6,301 nt of DNA from Clostridiales bacterium (GCA_012510935.1 JAAZHB010000084.1:1-6301); one strand, 5' to 3'. Counted from the first letter of the stretch, positions 1-5,527 are shown. The notes: generated by a model from the letters alone, not told the origin. Program-made: numbers and translations.

Positions 1-3
1 GAC

Positions 4-37
4 GCAGAAGGTTACCGTGCTAGCGGATAACTTCTGC
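4..37 (+). other. Long hairpin at the start of the leader
   Basis: An inverted repeat pairs 4-17 with 24-37: GCAGAA, a bulged G, then GTTACCG, against CGG, a bulged A, then TAACTTCTGC. This gives 13 base pairs around a six-base loop. No T-run follows, so it does not look like an intrinsic terminator. It is the strongest local fold I can see in the window and probably forms in RNA. Its role is unknown. Confidence 0.55.
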
Positions 38-84
38 CGAGAATTGTCCTCACTAGATGAGGGCGAGGGGTTCGCTTTATTCTT

Positions 85-143
85 GTGCGCTTAAGACTTG
101 GGAAACGCACGAGAGAGTGTGCGACCGATTCGGCCCGCTTTTT
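85..143 (+). other. Competing hairpins with U-tract, attenuator-like
   Basis: The segment CGCAC (106-110) can pair either with GTGCG upstream (85-89) or with GTGCG downstream (119-123), but not both. The downstream arm overlaps a short GC-rich hairpin, GCG at 121-123 with CGC at 136-138 and CCG at 125-127 with CGG at 131-133. That hairpin is followed directly by five T at 139-143. This is the layout of a transcription attenuator, with anti-antiterminator, antiterminator and terminator. The terminator stem is short and interrupted, so the reading is tentative. The T-run also takes part in another hairpin, 136-151. Confidence 0.3.
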
Positions 144-157
144 ATGAAGCGACATCC

Positions 158-184
158 TGTACAAGCATAGCGATAATTTGTACA
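158..184 (+). other. Hairpin just upstream of the rpsJ ribosome binding site
   Basis: TGTACAA (158-164) pairs with TTGTACA (178-184) across a 13-base loop. The right arm lies inside a perfect ten-base palindrome, TTTGTACAAA (177-186). Only eight bases separate the stem from the Shine-Dalgarno box at 193-199. It could affect ribosome access or RNA stability, or the palindrome could be a DNA operator. Nothing in the sequence decides between these. Confidence 0.4.
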
Positions 185-208
185 AACACAACAAGGAGGA
201 ATCTACTA

Positions 209-520
209 ATGAGTGAACTACAGAAGATTAGAATCAGACTGAAGGCTTATGACCATGCACTTCTAGACAAGTCTGCTGCGAAGATCGTAGAGACAGCTGA
301 GAAGACAGGAGCTGATGTAAGCGGACCAATTCCACTTCCAACAGAGAAGGAAGTTGTTACAATCATCAGAGCCGTACATAAGTACAAGGATAGCAGAGAG
401 CAGTTCGAACAGAGAACTCACAAGAGACTGATCGACATCACAAATGCTACAACAAAGACAACAGCTGCTCTCACAAAGCTCGACCTGCCTGCAGGAATTG
501 ATATCGAAATTAAGCTCTAA
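209..520 (+). CDS. rpsJ: 30S ribosomal protein S10
   Basis: S10 sits in the head of the small subunit, near S3 and S14. In many bacteria it doubles as NusE, the NusB partner in antitermination of rRNA transcription. The 103-residue product matches the usual length of 102-103. The family signature is clear: [11 protein letters not shown] near residues 40-50 is followed by [16 protein letters not shown], the loop that inserts into the 30S head. The C-terminal [13 protein letters not shown] is also typical. The ATG at 209 is chosen because AAGGAGG lies nine bases upstream and the product then begins [16 protein letters not shown]. The same frame stays open back to a TTG at 98, but those extra residues do not resemble S10. 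It is the first gene of the operon and is followed by an 82-base structured gap. Confidence 0.98.
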   Translation: MSELQKIRIRLKAYDHALLDKSAAKIVETAEKTGADVSGPIPLPTEKEVVTIIRAVHKYKDSREQFEQRTHKRLIDITNATTKTTAALTKLDLPAGIDIEIKL

Positions 521-602
521 GCTAGATTAGGAAGATCACACGAGAGGGTAACCAAGTAACCATACCGGGGTGATCCGCTGTAAGAAAGTAGGAGGAAACA
601 TA
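521..602 (+). promoter_or_regulatory. Structured rpsJ-rplC intergenic region
   Basis: At 82 bases this is by far the largest gap after rpsJ; the others are 11 to 26 bases or overlaps. GATCAC (534-539) pairs with GTGATC (570-575), and inside it GGTA (547-550) can pair with TACC (563-566). A perfect direct repeat, GTAACCA, occurs at 548-554 and 556-562. The octamer CACGAGAG at 539-546 also occurs in the leader at 108-115. The region ends with AGGAGG (590-595), seven bases before the rplC ATG. I see no convincing sigma-70 promoter and no terminator with a T-run. It could be an RNA control or processing site that sets the ratio of S10 to the downstream proteins, which is inference. Confidence 0.45.
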
Positions 603-1235
603 ATGAAAACACTGCTCGGAAAGAAAATCGGAATGACTCAGATTTTCGCAGAGGATGGTACTGTAATTCCAGTTACTGTCGTTGAGGCAGGTCCAGAAAC
701 TGTTCTTCAGGTTAAGACAGTTGAAACTGACGGCTACAATGCTGTACAGGTTGGTTTCGTGGATCAGAAGCCTCAGAGAGTCAATAAGCCAATGACTGGC
801 CATTTTGAGAAGGCTGGCGTTGCGCCTAAGAAGCACATTGCTGAGTTCAGAACAGAGGATGGAGCGGCTTACGAAGTAGGTCAGGAAATCACAGTTGCTG
901 AATTTGAAGAAGGAATGCTTCTAGATGTTACAGGTACATCAAAGGGTAAGGGTACACAGGGTAACATCAAGAGACACGGACACCACAGAGGTCCTATGTC
1001 ACATGGATCAAAGCACAAGAGACTCGCAGGAGCTCTAGCTGCTGGTACATACCCTTCAAGAGTATTCAAGGGCAATGCTGGTCCTGGAAGAATGGGTAGA
1101 GATACAATCACAGTACAGAACGTTGTACTTGCAAAAGTTATTGCTGATCGTAACATCATGCTTATCAAAGGAGCTGTTCCTGGCAAGAAGGGCGGTCTCG
1201 TTATGATTAAGCCTGCTGTTAAGGCAAGCAAGTAA
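603..1235 (+). CDS. rplC: 50S ribosomal protein L3
   Basis: L3 is an early-assembly 23S rRNA-binding protein whose long loop reaches towards the peptidyl-transferase centre. The 210-residue length is normal. The sequence opens with MKTLLGKKIGMTQIFAEDG, the conserved beta-barrel start. It holds the family core TGTSKGKGTQG (110-120), HGHHRGPMSHGSKH (125-138) and SRVFKG...GRMG (152-165), and ends with LIKGAVPGKKGG. The ATG at 603 follows AGGAGG at 590-595. A GTG at 570 in frame would add 11 unrelated residues and is rejected. The central loop reads KRLAGALAAGTYPSRVFKG (139-157), where many Firmicutes have a PGS-G motif. It also lacks the glutamine methylated by PrmB in E. coli. Confidence 0.98.
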   Translation: MKTLLGKKIGMTQIFAEDGTVIPVTVVEAGPETVLQVKTVETDGYNAVQVGFVDQKPQRVNKPMTGHFEKAGVAPKKHIAEFRTEDGAAYEVGQEITVAEFEEGMLLDVTGTSKGKGTQGNIKRHGHHRGPMSHGSKHKRLAGALAAGTYPSRVFKGNAGPGRMGRDTITVQNVVLAKVIADRNIMLIKGAVPGKKGGLVMIKPAVKASK

Positions 1236-1256
1236 GCAGAGAGGAGGATTTGACAA

Positions 1257-1880
1257 ATGGCACAGGTTAAAGTACTAAACATGGCCGGCGATGTAGTTGG
1301 AGATATTCAGCTTAATGATGCGGTATTTGGTATCGAGCCAAATGAGTATGCAGTTCAGGCTGTAGTTACTAACTACTTAGCAAACCAGAGACAAGGAACC
1401 CAGTCTGCTAAGACAAGATCAGAAGTAAGAGGCGGCGGACGTAAACCTTTCAGACAGAAAGGAACAGGTCGTCATAGACAGGGAAGCACCACTGACCCTA
1501 CACAGGTTGGCGGAGGAATTGTTTTCGCACCAAAGCCAAGAAGCTATAGATATGCGCTTCCTAAGAAGCTTAAGAGACTTGCTCTTAAATCAGTTCTTTC
1601 AGCTAAGGTTGCAGGAAACGAGCTTATCGTAGTAGATGAGCTAAAGTTCGAAGCTCCAAAGACTAAGGAAATGGTTAAGGTTCTCGAGAATATCAAGGCT
1701 GAGAAGAAGGCTCTTATCGTAATGGATGAGAAGGATGCTAACGTAATTAAGTCAGCAGCTAATCTCCAAGGAATAAGAACAGCGCTAGTAAGCACCATGA
1801 ATGTATATGAGATCGCAAATCATTACAGCTTGGTTCTCACTAAGGCAGCAGCTGAGAGAATTGAGGAGGTATACGCATAA
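1257..1880 (+). CDS. rplD: 50S ribosomal protein L4
   Basis: L4 binds domain I of 23S rRNA and its extended loop lines the narrowest part of the peptide exit tunnel. In E. coli it also represses its own operon, a role not established for Firmicutes. The 207 residues match the family. The loop GGGRKPFRQKGTGRHRQG (59-76) contains the GTG triplet (69-71) known from macrolide-resistance mutations. It continues through DPTQVGGGIVFAPKPRSY (80-97). The C-terminal alpha/beta globular part is normal (ELIVVDELKFEAPKTKEM and onwards). Compared with the common KPW and SPQW, this protein has KPF and DPTQV. The start is fixed by GAGGAGG at 1241-1247. The stop TAA shares its last base with the rplW ATG, and the end of the gene (1863-1869) carries the Shine-Dalgarno box for rplW. 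Confidence 0.98.
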   Translation: MAQVKVLNMAGDVVGDIQLNDAVFGIEPNEYAVQAVVTNYLANQRQGTQSAKTRSEVRGGGRKPFRQKGTGRHRQGSTTDPTQVGGGIVFAPKPRSYRYALPKKLKRLALKSVLSAKVAGNELIVVDELKFEAPKTKEMVKVLENIKAEKKALIVMDEKDANVIKSAANLQGIRTALVSTMNVYEIANHYSLVLTKAAAERIEEVYA

Positions 1881-2170
1881 TGAAGACTGGTTACGACATA
1901 ATTATCAAGCCTATCATTACTGAGGACACAATGGATCTTGCTGAAAACAAGAAGTATGTGTTCAAGGTTGCGAAGGATGCCAATAAGACTGAAGTTAGAA
2001 AAGCCATTGAAGAAGTATTTGGCGTAGAAGTTGCTAAGGTAAACGTTTCTAACGTTAGTGGCAAGAAAAAGAGAATGGGCAGAACAATGGGAACAACATC
2101 TTCATATAAGAAGGCTATTGTTACATTAACTACTGACAGTAAAGAGATTGAACTCTTCCAGAATATGTAA
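1880..2170 (+). CDS. rplW: 50S ribosomal protein L23
   Basis: L23 lies at the outer mouth of the exit tunnel and is the docking site for trigger factor and for the signal recognition particle. The 96 residues fit the family. Recognisable parts are the N-terminal YDIIIKPIITEDTMDLAENK, the helix NKTEVRKAIEEVFGVEV (35-51), the rRNA-binding extension VSGKKKRMGRTMG, and the closing strand KKAIVTLTTDSKEIELF. Glu15 aligns with E. coli Glu18, the trigger factor contact. The following residue is Asp16, where Lys is usual (the common motif is TEK). Translation is very likely coupled to rplD: the ATG overlaps its TAA by one base (TAATG), and its GAGGAGG (1863-1869) lies within rplD. The gene ends in tandem stops, TAATAA (2168-2173). 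Confidence 0.97.
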   Translation: MKTGYDIIIKPIITEDTMDLAENKKYVFKVAKDANKTEVRKAIEEVFGVEVAKVNVSNVSGKKKRMGRTMGTTSSYKKAIVTLTTDSKEIELFQNM

Positions 2171-2187
2171 TAAGGAGGCAGTAAGAA

Positions 2188-3021
2188 ATGGGTATTAAGA
2201 AGTATAAACCAATTACTCCGGGTCTTAGAGGCATGGTAGGCTCCACATTTGAGGAGATTACAACTAAGAACCCTGAGAAAGCTCTTACAGTTACTCTGAA
2301 GAAGCATTCAGGAAGAAATGTAAGAGGTAAGATTACAGTTAGACATAGAGGCGGTGGTTATAGACCTAAGTACAGAATCATCGACTTCAAGAGAACAAAG
2401 GATGGAATTCCAGCAACTGTTAAGACAATTGAGTATGATCCAAACAGATCAGCAAATATTGCTCTACTGTTCTATGCAGATGGTGAGAAGAGATACATCC
2501 TTTCTCCAAAGAACCTAAACGTTGGAGATGTGATTGAGTCAGGTGCTCAGGCAGATATTAAGCCTGGCAATGCGCTTCCTATCGCAAATATTCCACTAGG
2601 TACAATTATTCATAACATTGAACTTAAGCCAGGAAAGGGCGGACAGCTTGTAAGATCAGCTGGTAATGGCGCTCAGCTTATGGCTAAGGAAGGTGATTAT
2701 GCACAGGTTAGACTACCATCCGGAGAGGTAAGATATATCAGAATGAACTGCAGAGCAACAATCGGCGAAGTAGGAAATTCAGATCATGGCAACCTCAGAA
2801 TTGGTAAGGCTGGTAAGAAGAGACACATGGGATGGAGACCTACTGTAAGAGGTTCAGTTATGAACCCTAACGATCACCCACACGGTGGTGGTGAAGGAAG
2901 AGCTCCAATTGGTCGTAAAGGCCCAGTTACTCCATGGGGTAAGCCAGCTCTTGGATACAAGACACGTAAGAACAACAAAGCTTCTGACAAGTACATCGTT
3001 AGAAGAAGAAATAGCAAGTAG
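2188..3021 (+). CDS. rplB: 50S ribosomal protein L2
   Basis: L2 is one of the most conserved 50S proteins. It bridges to 16S rRNA and is needed for subunit joining and peptidyl-transferase assembly. The product has 277 residues, the usual length. The N-terminal OB-fold half begins [16 protein letters not shown] and contains [19 protein letters not shown] (42-60) and YRIIDFKR. The SH3-like half includes [15 protein letters not shown] (145-159). The C-terminal extension carries [13 protein letters not shown] (226-238), whose His230 probably corresponds to the functionally important E. coli His229, and ends [26 protein letters not shown] at 2172-2178 overlaps the second of the tandem stops of rplW and fixes the ATG at 2188. 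Nothing is missing or unusual. Confidence 0.98.
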   Translation: MGIKKYKPITPGLRGMVGSTFEEITTKNPEKALTVTLKKHSGRNVRGKITVRHRGGGYRPKYRIIDFKRTKDGIPATVKTIEYDPNRSANIALLFYADGEKRYILSPKNLNVGDVIESGAQADIKPGNALPIANIPLGTIIHNIELKPGKGGQLVRSAGNGAQLMAKEGDYAQVRLPSGEVRYIRMNCRATIGEVGNSDHGNLRIGKAGKKRHMGWRPTVRGSVMNPNDHPHGGGEGRAPIGRKGPVTPWGKPALGYKTRKNNKASDKYIVRRRNSK

Positions 3022-3035
3022 GGAGGAGCAAGTAA

Positions 3036-3308
3036 ATGGGAAGATCGCTTAAGAAAGGCCCTTTTGTCAACGAGAAGCTCTTAAAGAGAATCGAAGAGAT
3101 GAACGAGGCTAACGAAAAGAACGTAATTAAGACATGGTCCAGACCATCCACAATTTTCCCTCAGATGATTGGACACACGATTGCAGTTCATGATGGACGC
3201 AAGCATGTGCCTGTATATATCACAGAGGATATGGTTGGACACAGACTCGGAGAATTTGCTCCAACAAGAACTTATAAGGGTCACGCAGCTGACAGCAAGA
3301 GAAAGTAA
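3036..3308 (+). CDS. rpsS: 30S ribosomal protein S19
   Basis: S19 forms a complex with S13 in the 30S head near the A and P sites. The 90-residue protein shows the full family signature: [16 protein letters not shown] at the start, IKTWSR (31-36), [33 protein letters not shown] across the middle, and [11 protein letters not shown] at the end. Residue 37 is Pro, giving SRPST where SRRST is usual; the codon reads CCA. The start is set by GGGAGGAG (3021-3028), whose first G is the last base of the rplB stop TAG. The next gene follows after 18 bases. Confidence 0.97.
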   Translation: MGRSLKKGPFVNEKLLKRIEEMNEANEKNVIKTWSRPSTIFPQMIGHTIAVHDGRKHVPVYITEDMVGHRLGEFAPTRTYKGHAADSKRK

Positions 3309-3326
3309 CGAAAGGAGAGCTGACAA

Positions 3327-3716
3327 ATGGAAGCAAAGGCAATTGCCAAATATGTAAGAATGTCTTCAAGTAAGCTTAAACCTGTTACTGATCTTGTAAG
3401 AGGTAAGGAGCTAAATGAAGCACTAACAATTCTCAAGTTCATGCCTGGTAAGGGAGCAGAACTAGTTGAGAAGGTTGTAATGTCTGCAGCAGCAAATGCA
3501 GAGAACAACCATGATATGAACCCAGACAACCTTTATGTTGCTGAGGTTTACGCTAACCAGGGACCTACAATGAAGCGTTTCAGAGCAGGCGCTCAGGGTA
3601 GAGCAGGAATGATTCTTAAGAGAACATCACACATTGGTGTTACTCTAAAGGAGAAGGAAAGCAAGGTTAAGATTGTCGAAGTAGAAGGAGGCACAGCTGA
3701 TGGGTCAGAAGGTTAA
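3327..3716 (+). CDS. rplV: 50S ribosomal protein L22
   Basis: L22 touches all six 23S rRNA domains, and its long beta-hairpin lines the exit tunnel opposite L4. Conserved parts are [27 protein letters not shown] at the N-terminus, the helix region [19 protein letters not shown], and the hairpin GPTMKRF...[13 protein letters not shown] (79-105). Met82-Lys83-Arg84 match the E. coli triplet whose deletion gives erythromycin resistance. The hairpin tip has Ala87-Gly88 where E. coli has Pro-Arg, and Met95 where E. coli has Arg. At 129 residues it is longer than the common 110-115. The extra tail (about 111-129, ending GGTADGSEG) is encoded by bases that also hold the rpsC Shine-Dalgarno box and the first 17 bases of rpsC. 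The start follows AAAGGAG at 3311-3317. Confidence 0.97.
   Translation: MEAKAIAKYVRMSSSKLKPVTDLVRGKELNEALTILKFMPGKGAELVEKVVMSAAANAENNHDMNPDNLYVAEVYANQGPTMKRFRAGAQGRAGMILKRTSHIGVTLKEKESKVKIVEVEGGTADGSEG
3685..3716 (+). promoter_or_regulatory. rpsC ribosome binding site and start inside rplV
   Basis: A perfect AAGGAGG at 3685-3691 lies within the last codons of rplV, eight bases before the rpsC ATG at 3700. The rplV stop TAA is at 3714-3716, so the two genes overlap by 17 bases in different frames. Ribosomes finishing L22 pass over the S3 start, which suggests coupled translation. The S3 start is firm, because [13 protein letters not shown] is the invariant N-terminus of the family. Confidence 0.9.
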
Positions 3717-4578
3717 TCCACATGGACTAAGAGTTGGAGTTAACAAGGATTGGGACTCCAAGTGGTACGCAGATAAGAACAAGTTTGCCGAGTTCCTTGC
3801 TGAGGACAATCAGGTAAGAACTTTCGTAAAGAAGAAGCTTTACGCAGCTGGTGTTGCAAAGGTTGTAATTGAAAGACCTGCAGCTGACAAAATTAAGCTT
3901 ATCGTACTCGTAGCAAGACCTGGAATGGTTATTGGTAGATCTGGTGAAGGAATCGAAGAATTCAAGAAGCAGGTTGCTAAGATGACAGGCAAGGATGTTA
4001 CAGTTTCAATCGAGGAAGTAAAGAGATCTGAGCTTGATGCACAGCTTACAGCTGAGAGCATCGCACAGGCACTCGAGAGAAGAGTATCTTTCAGAAGAGC
4101 TATGAAGCAGGCAATCGGAAGAACAATGAAGGCTGGAGCTAAGGGTGTTAAGGTTCTTTGCTCAGGAAGACTTGGTGGTTCTGAAATTGCTAGAAGTGAA
4201 AAGTACAGCGAGGGCAATGTTCCTCTACATACACTTAGAGCTGATATTAACTATGGTTTTGCAGAGGCTGACACAACTTACGGAAAGATCGGTGTTAAGG
4301 TGTGGATCAACCACGGCGAACTTCTTGACAAGGGACTAAAGAGTGCTGTTCCAGAAGTTAAGAATGACAGAAGAGACAAGAAGTCAAGAAGAAACGACAA
4401 GAAGGACAGAAGAAGACCTTATGATAATAAGGGCGGAAGAAAAGACTTCCGTGGCGAGGCTAAGCCAGAGGTTAAGCCTGCGACAACAAGAGTTAAGAAA
4501 GCACCTAAGGTAGTTGAGGCTCCTGTTCAGGATGTAACTGAAGCACCAGCTGAAGTTCAGGAGAACACGGAAGCATAA
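3700..4578 (+). CDS. rpsC: 30S ribosomal protein S3 with long C-terminal tail
   Basis: S3 sits at the mRNA entry channel in the 30S head and, with S4 and S5, gives the ribosome its mRNA-unwinding activity. The N-terminal [13 protein letters not shown] is followed by a type II KH domain with the motif [11 protein letters not shown] (78-88), where the GxxG is G79-R-S-G82. FRRAMK (131-136) matches the E. coli arginines and lysine linked to helicase activity. The C-terminal domain contains [13 protein letters not shown] (155-167) and [34 protein letters not shown]. The core ends near residue 213. At 292 residues the protein is far longer than the 218-233 of B. subtilis and E. coli. The surplus is a low-complexity tail: Lys/Arg/Asp-rich (221-251), then Lys/Pro/Ala-rich, then acidic (273-292). 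The reading frame through the tail is open and the next gene begins normally after it. Confidence 0.98.
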   Translation: MGQKVNPHGLRVGVNKDWDSKWYADKNKFAEFLAEDNQVRTFVKKKLYAAGVAKVVIERPAADKIKLIVLVARPGMVIGRSGEGIEEFKKQVAKMTGKDVTVSIEEVKRSELDAQLTAESIAQALERRVSFRRAMKQAIGRTMKAGAKGVKVLCSGRLGGSEIARSEKYSEGNVPLHTLRADINYGFAEADTTYGKIGVKVWINHGELLDKGLKSAVPEVKNDRRDKKSRRNDKKDRRRPYDNKGGRKDFRGEAKPEVKPATTRVKKAPKVVEAPVQDVTEAPAEVQENTEA

Positions 4579-4604
4579 GATAGTAGAGAAAGGAGAAACT
4601 TGCC

Positions 4605-5033
4605 ATGTTAATGCCAAAGCGTGTTAAACACAGAAGACAGCATAGAGGCAGAATGAAGGGTATTGCTACAAAAGGTAATACCGTTGCATATGGAACTTAT
4701 GGACTTGTGGCAGACGATCGTGGTTGGATCGATGGACGACAAATCGAAGCAGCCAGAGTTGCAATGACAAGATCTATTAAGAGAGGTGGTAAGGTTTATA
4801 TTAAGATCTTCCCACATAAGCCAGTATCAAAGAAGCCAATCGGTGTTCGTATGGGATCCGGAAAGGGTGCTCCAGAATACTGGGTAGCAGTAGTAAAGCC
4901 AGGCAGAGTAATGTTCGAAATCGAGGGAGTTACAGAAGAACAAGCAAAGGAAGCGTTGAGACTTGCGGCTCACAAGCTACCTGTTAAGTGTAAGTTCGTC
5001 GTAAAAGGGCAGGAAGGAATCGGTGACAGATAA
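4605..5033 (+). CDS. rplP: 50S ribosomal protein L16
   Basis: L16 organises the A-site region and helps position tRNA in the 50S subunit; it is a late-assembly protein. The 142 residues are typical. The start [19 protein letters not shown] matches the family, so the ATG at 4605 is preferred over the in-frame ATG at 4611. AAAGGAG (4589-4595) lies nine bases upstream. Further markers are [31 protein letters not shown] (44-74), [20 protein letters not shown] (81-100), and the terminal helix [18 protein letters not shown]. Arg51 and Val52 align with positions where evernimicin-resistance changes are known in pneumococci (Ile52 is usual there). The stop TAA shares one base with the rpmC ATG. Confidence 0.98.
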   Translation: MLMPKRVKHRRQHRGRMKGIATKGNTVAYGTYGLVADDRGWIDGRQIEAARVAMTRSIKRGGKVYIKIFPHKPVSKKPIGVRMGSGKGAPEYWVAVVKPGRVMFEIEGVTEEQAKEALRLAAHKLPVKCKFVVKGQEGIGDR

Positions 5034-5236
5034 TGGATCTGAACAGCATAAGAAAGATGACTGACCAGGAAAGAGAAGCTGAACTCGCAAGAATGAAGCA
5101 GGAACTCTTTAACCTGAGATTTCAGCATGTTACCGGTCAACTAGAGAGCCCGGTAAGGATGCGTGAAATCAAAAGAGATATCGCAAGAGTTAAGACTATC
5201 ATCAGACAGGATGAGCTTAACCAACCTAAAGCATAG
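5033..5236 (+). CDS. rpmC: 50S ribosomal protein L29
   Basis: L29 is a small helical protein beside L23 at the tunnel exit. The 67 residues fit the family's 60-70 and form the expected two-helix hairpin: [20 protein letters not shown], then [20 protein letters not shown] containing the signature [13 protein letters not shown], then [18 protein letters not shown]. The ATG overlaps the rplP stop by one base (TAATG). The upstream Shine-Dalgarno is weaker and more distant than elsewhere (AGGAAGGA near 5011-5018), so expression probably depends on ribosomes arriving from rplP. The gene ends in tandem stops, TAGTAG (5234-5239). Confidence 0.96.
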   Translation: MDLNSIRKMTDQEREAELARMKQELFNLRFQHVTGQLESPVRMREIKRDIARVKTIIRQDELNQPKA

Positions 5237-5257
5237 TAGAAAGGAGGATGCACAGTA

Positions 5258-5512
5258 ATGGAAAGAAATAAAAGAAAGACAAGAGTTGGCGTTGTTGTAA
5301 GTGACAAGATGGATAAGACTGTTGTCGTAGCTACAAAAGAAATCATTAGACATTCTCTTTATGGTAAGGGTGTTAAGAGAACTAAGAAGTTCAAGGCTCA
5401 TGACGAGCATAATGAGTGTGGAATTGGTGATAAGATTCTAATTATGGAAACCAAGCCTCTATCAAAGGACAAGAGATGGAGAATGGTTCAGATTATTGAA
5501 AAGGCTAAGTAA
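5258..5512 (+). CDS. rpsQ: 30S ribosomal protein S17
   Basis: S17 is a primary 16S rRNA-binding protein of the 30S body with an OB fold. The 84 residues are typical. The sequence [24 protein letters not shown] is followed by [45 protein letters not shown]. This includes the family signature [16 protein letters not shown] near 57-72. The ATG at 5258 lies ten bases after a perfect AAGGAGG (5241-5247). A closer ATG at 5248 is out of frame. This is the last gene of the classical S10 block; rplN, the first gene of the E. coli spc operon, follows after only 15 bases. Confidence 0.97.
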   Translation: MERNKRKTRVGVVVSDKMDKTVVVATKEIIRHSLYGKGVKRTKKFKAHDEHNECGIGDKILIMETKPLSKDKRWRMVQIIEKAK

Positions 5513-5527
5513 AGGAGGCAACAGAAT

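Larger units (their letters stand above)
1..208 (+). promoter_or_regulatory. Structured 5' leader of the S10 operon
   Basis: This stretch before rpsJ has no convincing coding frame and does not encode the end of tuf, a common upstream neighbour. It is richer in G+C and in inverted repeats than the genes. Visible hairpins are 4-17 with 24-37 (13 pairs, one bulge on each side, loop TGCTAG), 46-52 with 58-64 (7 pairs, loop CTAGA), 136-141 with 146-151 (6 pairs, loop TTAT), and 158-164 with 178-184 (7 pairs). It ends in a perfect AAGGAGG at 193-199, nine bases before the rpsJ ATG. I infer that most of it is transcribed leader and that the promoter lies upstream of the window. The E. coli S10 leader bound by L4 is confined to gammaproteobacteria, so this would be a different element. 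The folds were read by eye and not computed. Confidence 0.6.

Noticed and set aside
1..37. End of an upstream gene such as tuf, with hairpin 4-37 as its terminator
   Set aside because: No frame gives an EF-Tu C-terminus and no T-run follows the hairpin.
149..177. Possible sigma-70 promoter: GCGACA at 149-154, 17-base spacer, GATAAT at 172-177
   Set aside because: The -10 is good but the -35 matches only four of six, there is no extended -10, and it would leave the structured leader untranscribed. Such matches are common by chance in AT-rich DNA. A mapped 5' end near 184 would revive it.
98..208. N-terminal extension of S10 from a TTG at 98
   Set aside because: The frame is open, but the residues do not resemble S10, the region is full of hairpins, and a perfect ribosome binding site precedes the ATG at 209.
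570..602. Alternative L3 start at GTG 570
   Set aside because: It adds residues that do not match L3, and the start would fall inside the intergenic stem, while the ATG at 603 has AGGAGG at proper spacing.
881..1282. Open frame of 133 codons on the - strand across rplC
   Set aside because: It lies antisense to a clear L3 gene, has no recognisable motif, and looks like a by-product of the codon usage. The same applies to the other - strand frames over rplD, rplW, rpsC and rplN.
1891..2307. Open frame of 138 codons on the - strand over rplW and rplB
   Set aside because: It is antisense to two conserved genes and resembles no family I know.
3684..3716. Frameshift or assembly error at the L22/S3 junction
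   Set aside because: Both ends read normally: S3 begins with its invariant N-terminus and L22 is complete through its conserved hairpin. A real overlap explains it.
4611..4613. Alternative L16 start at the second ATG
   Set aside because: MLMPKR is the usual L16 N-terminus and the spacing from AAAGGAG favours 4605.
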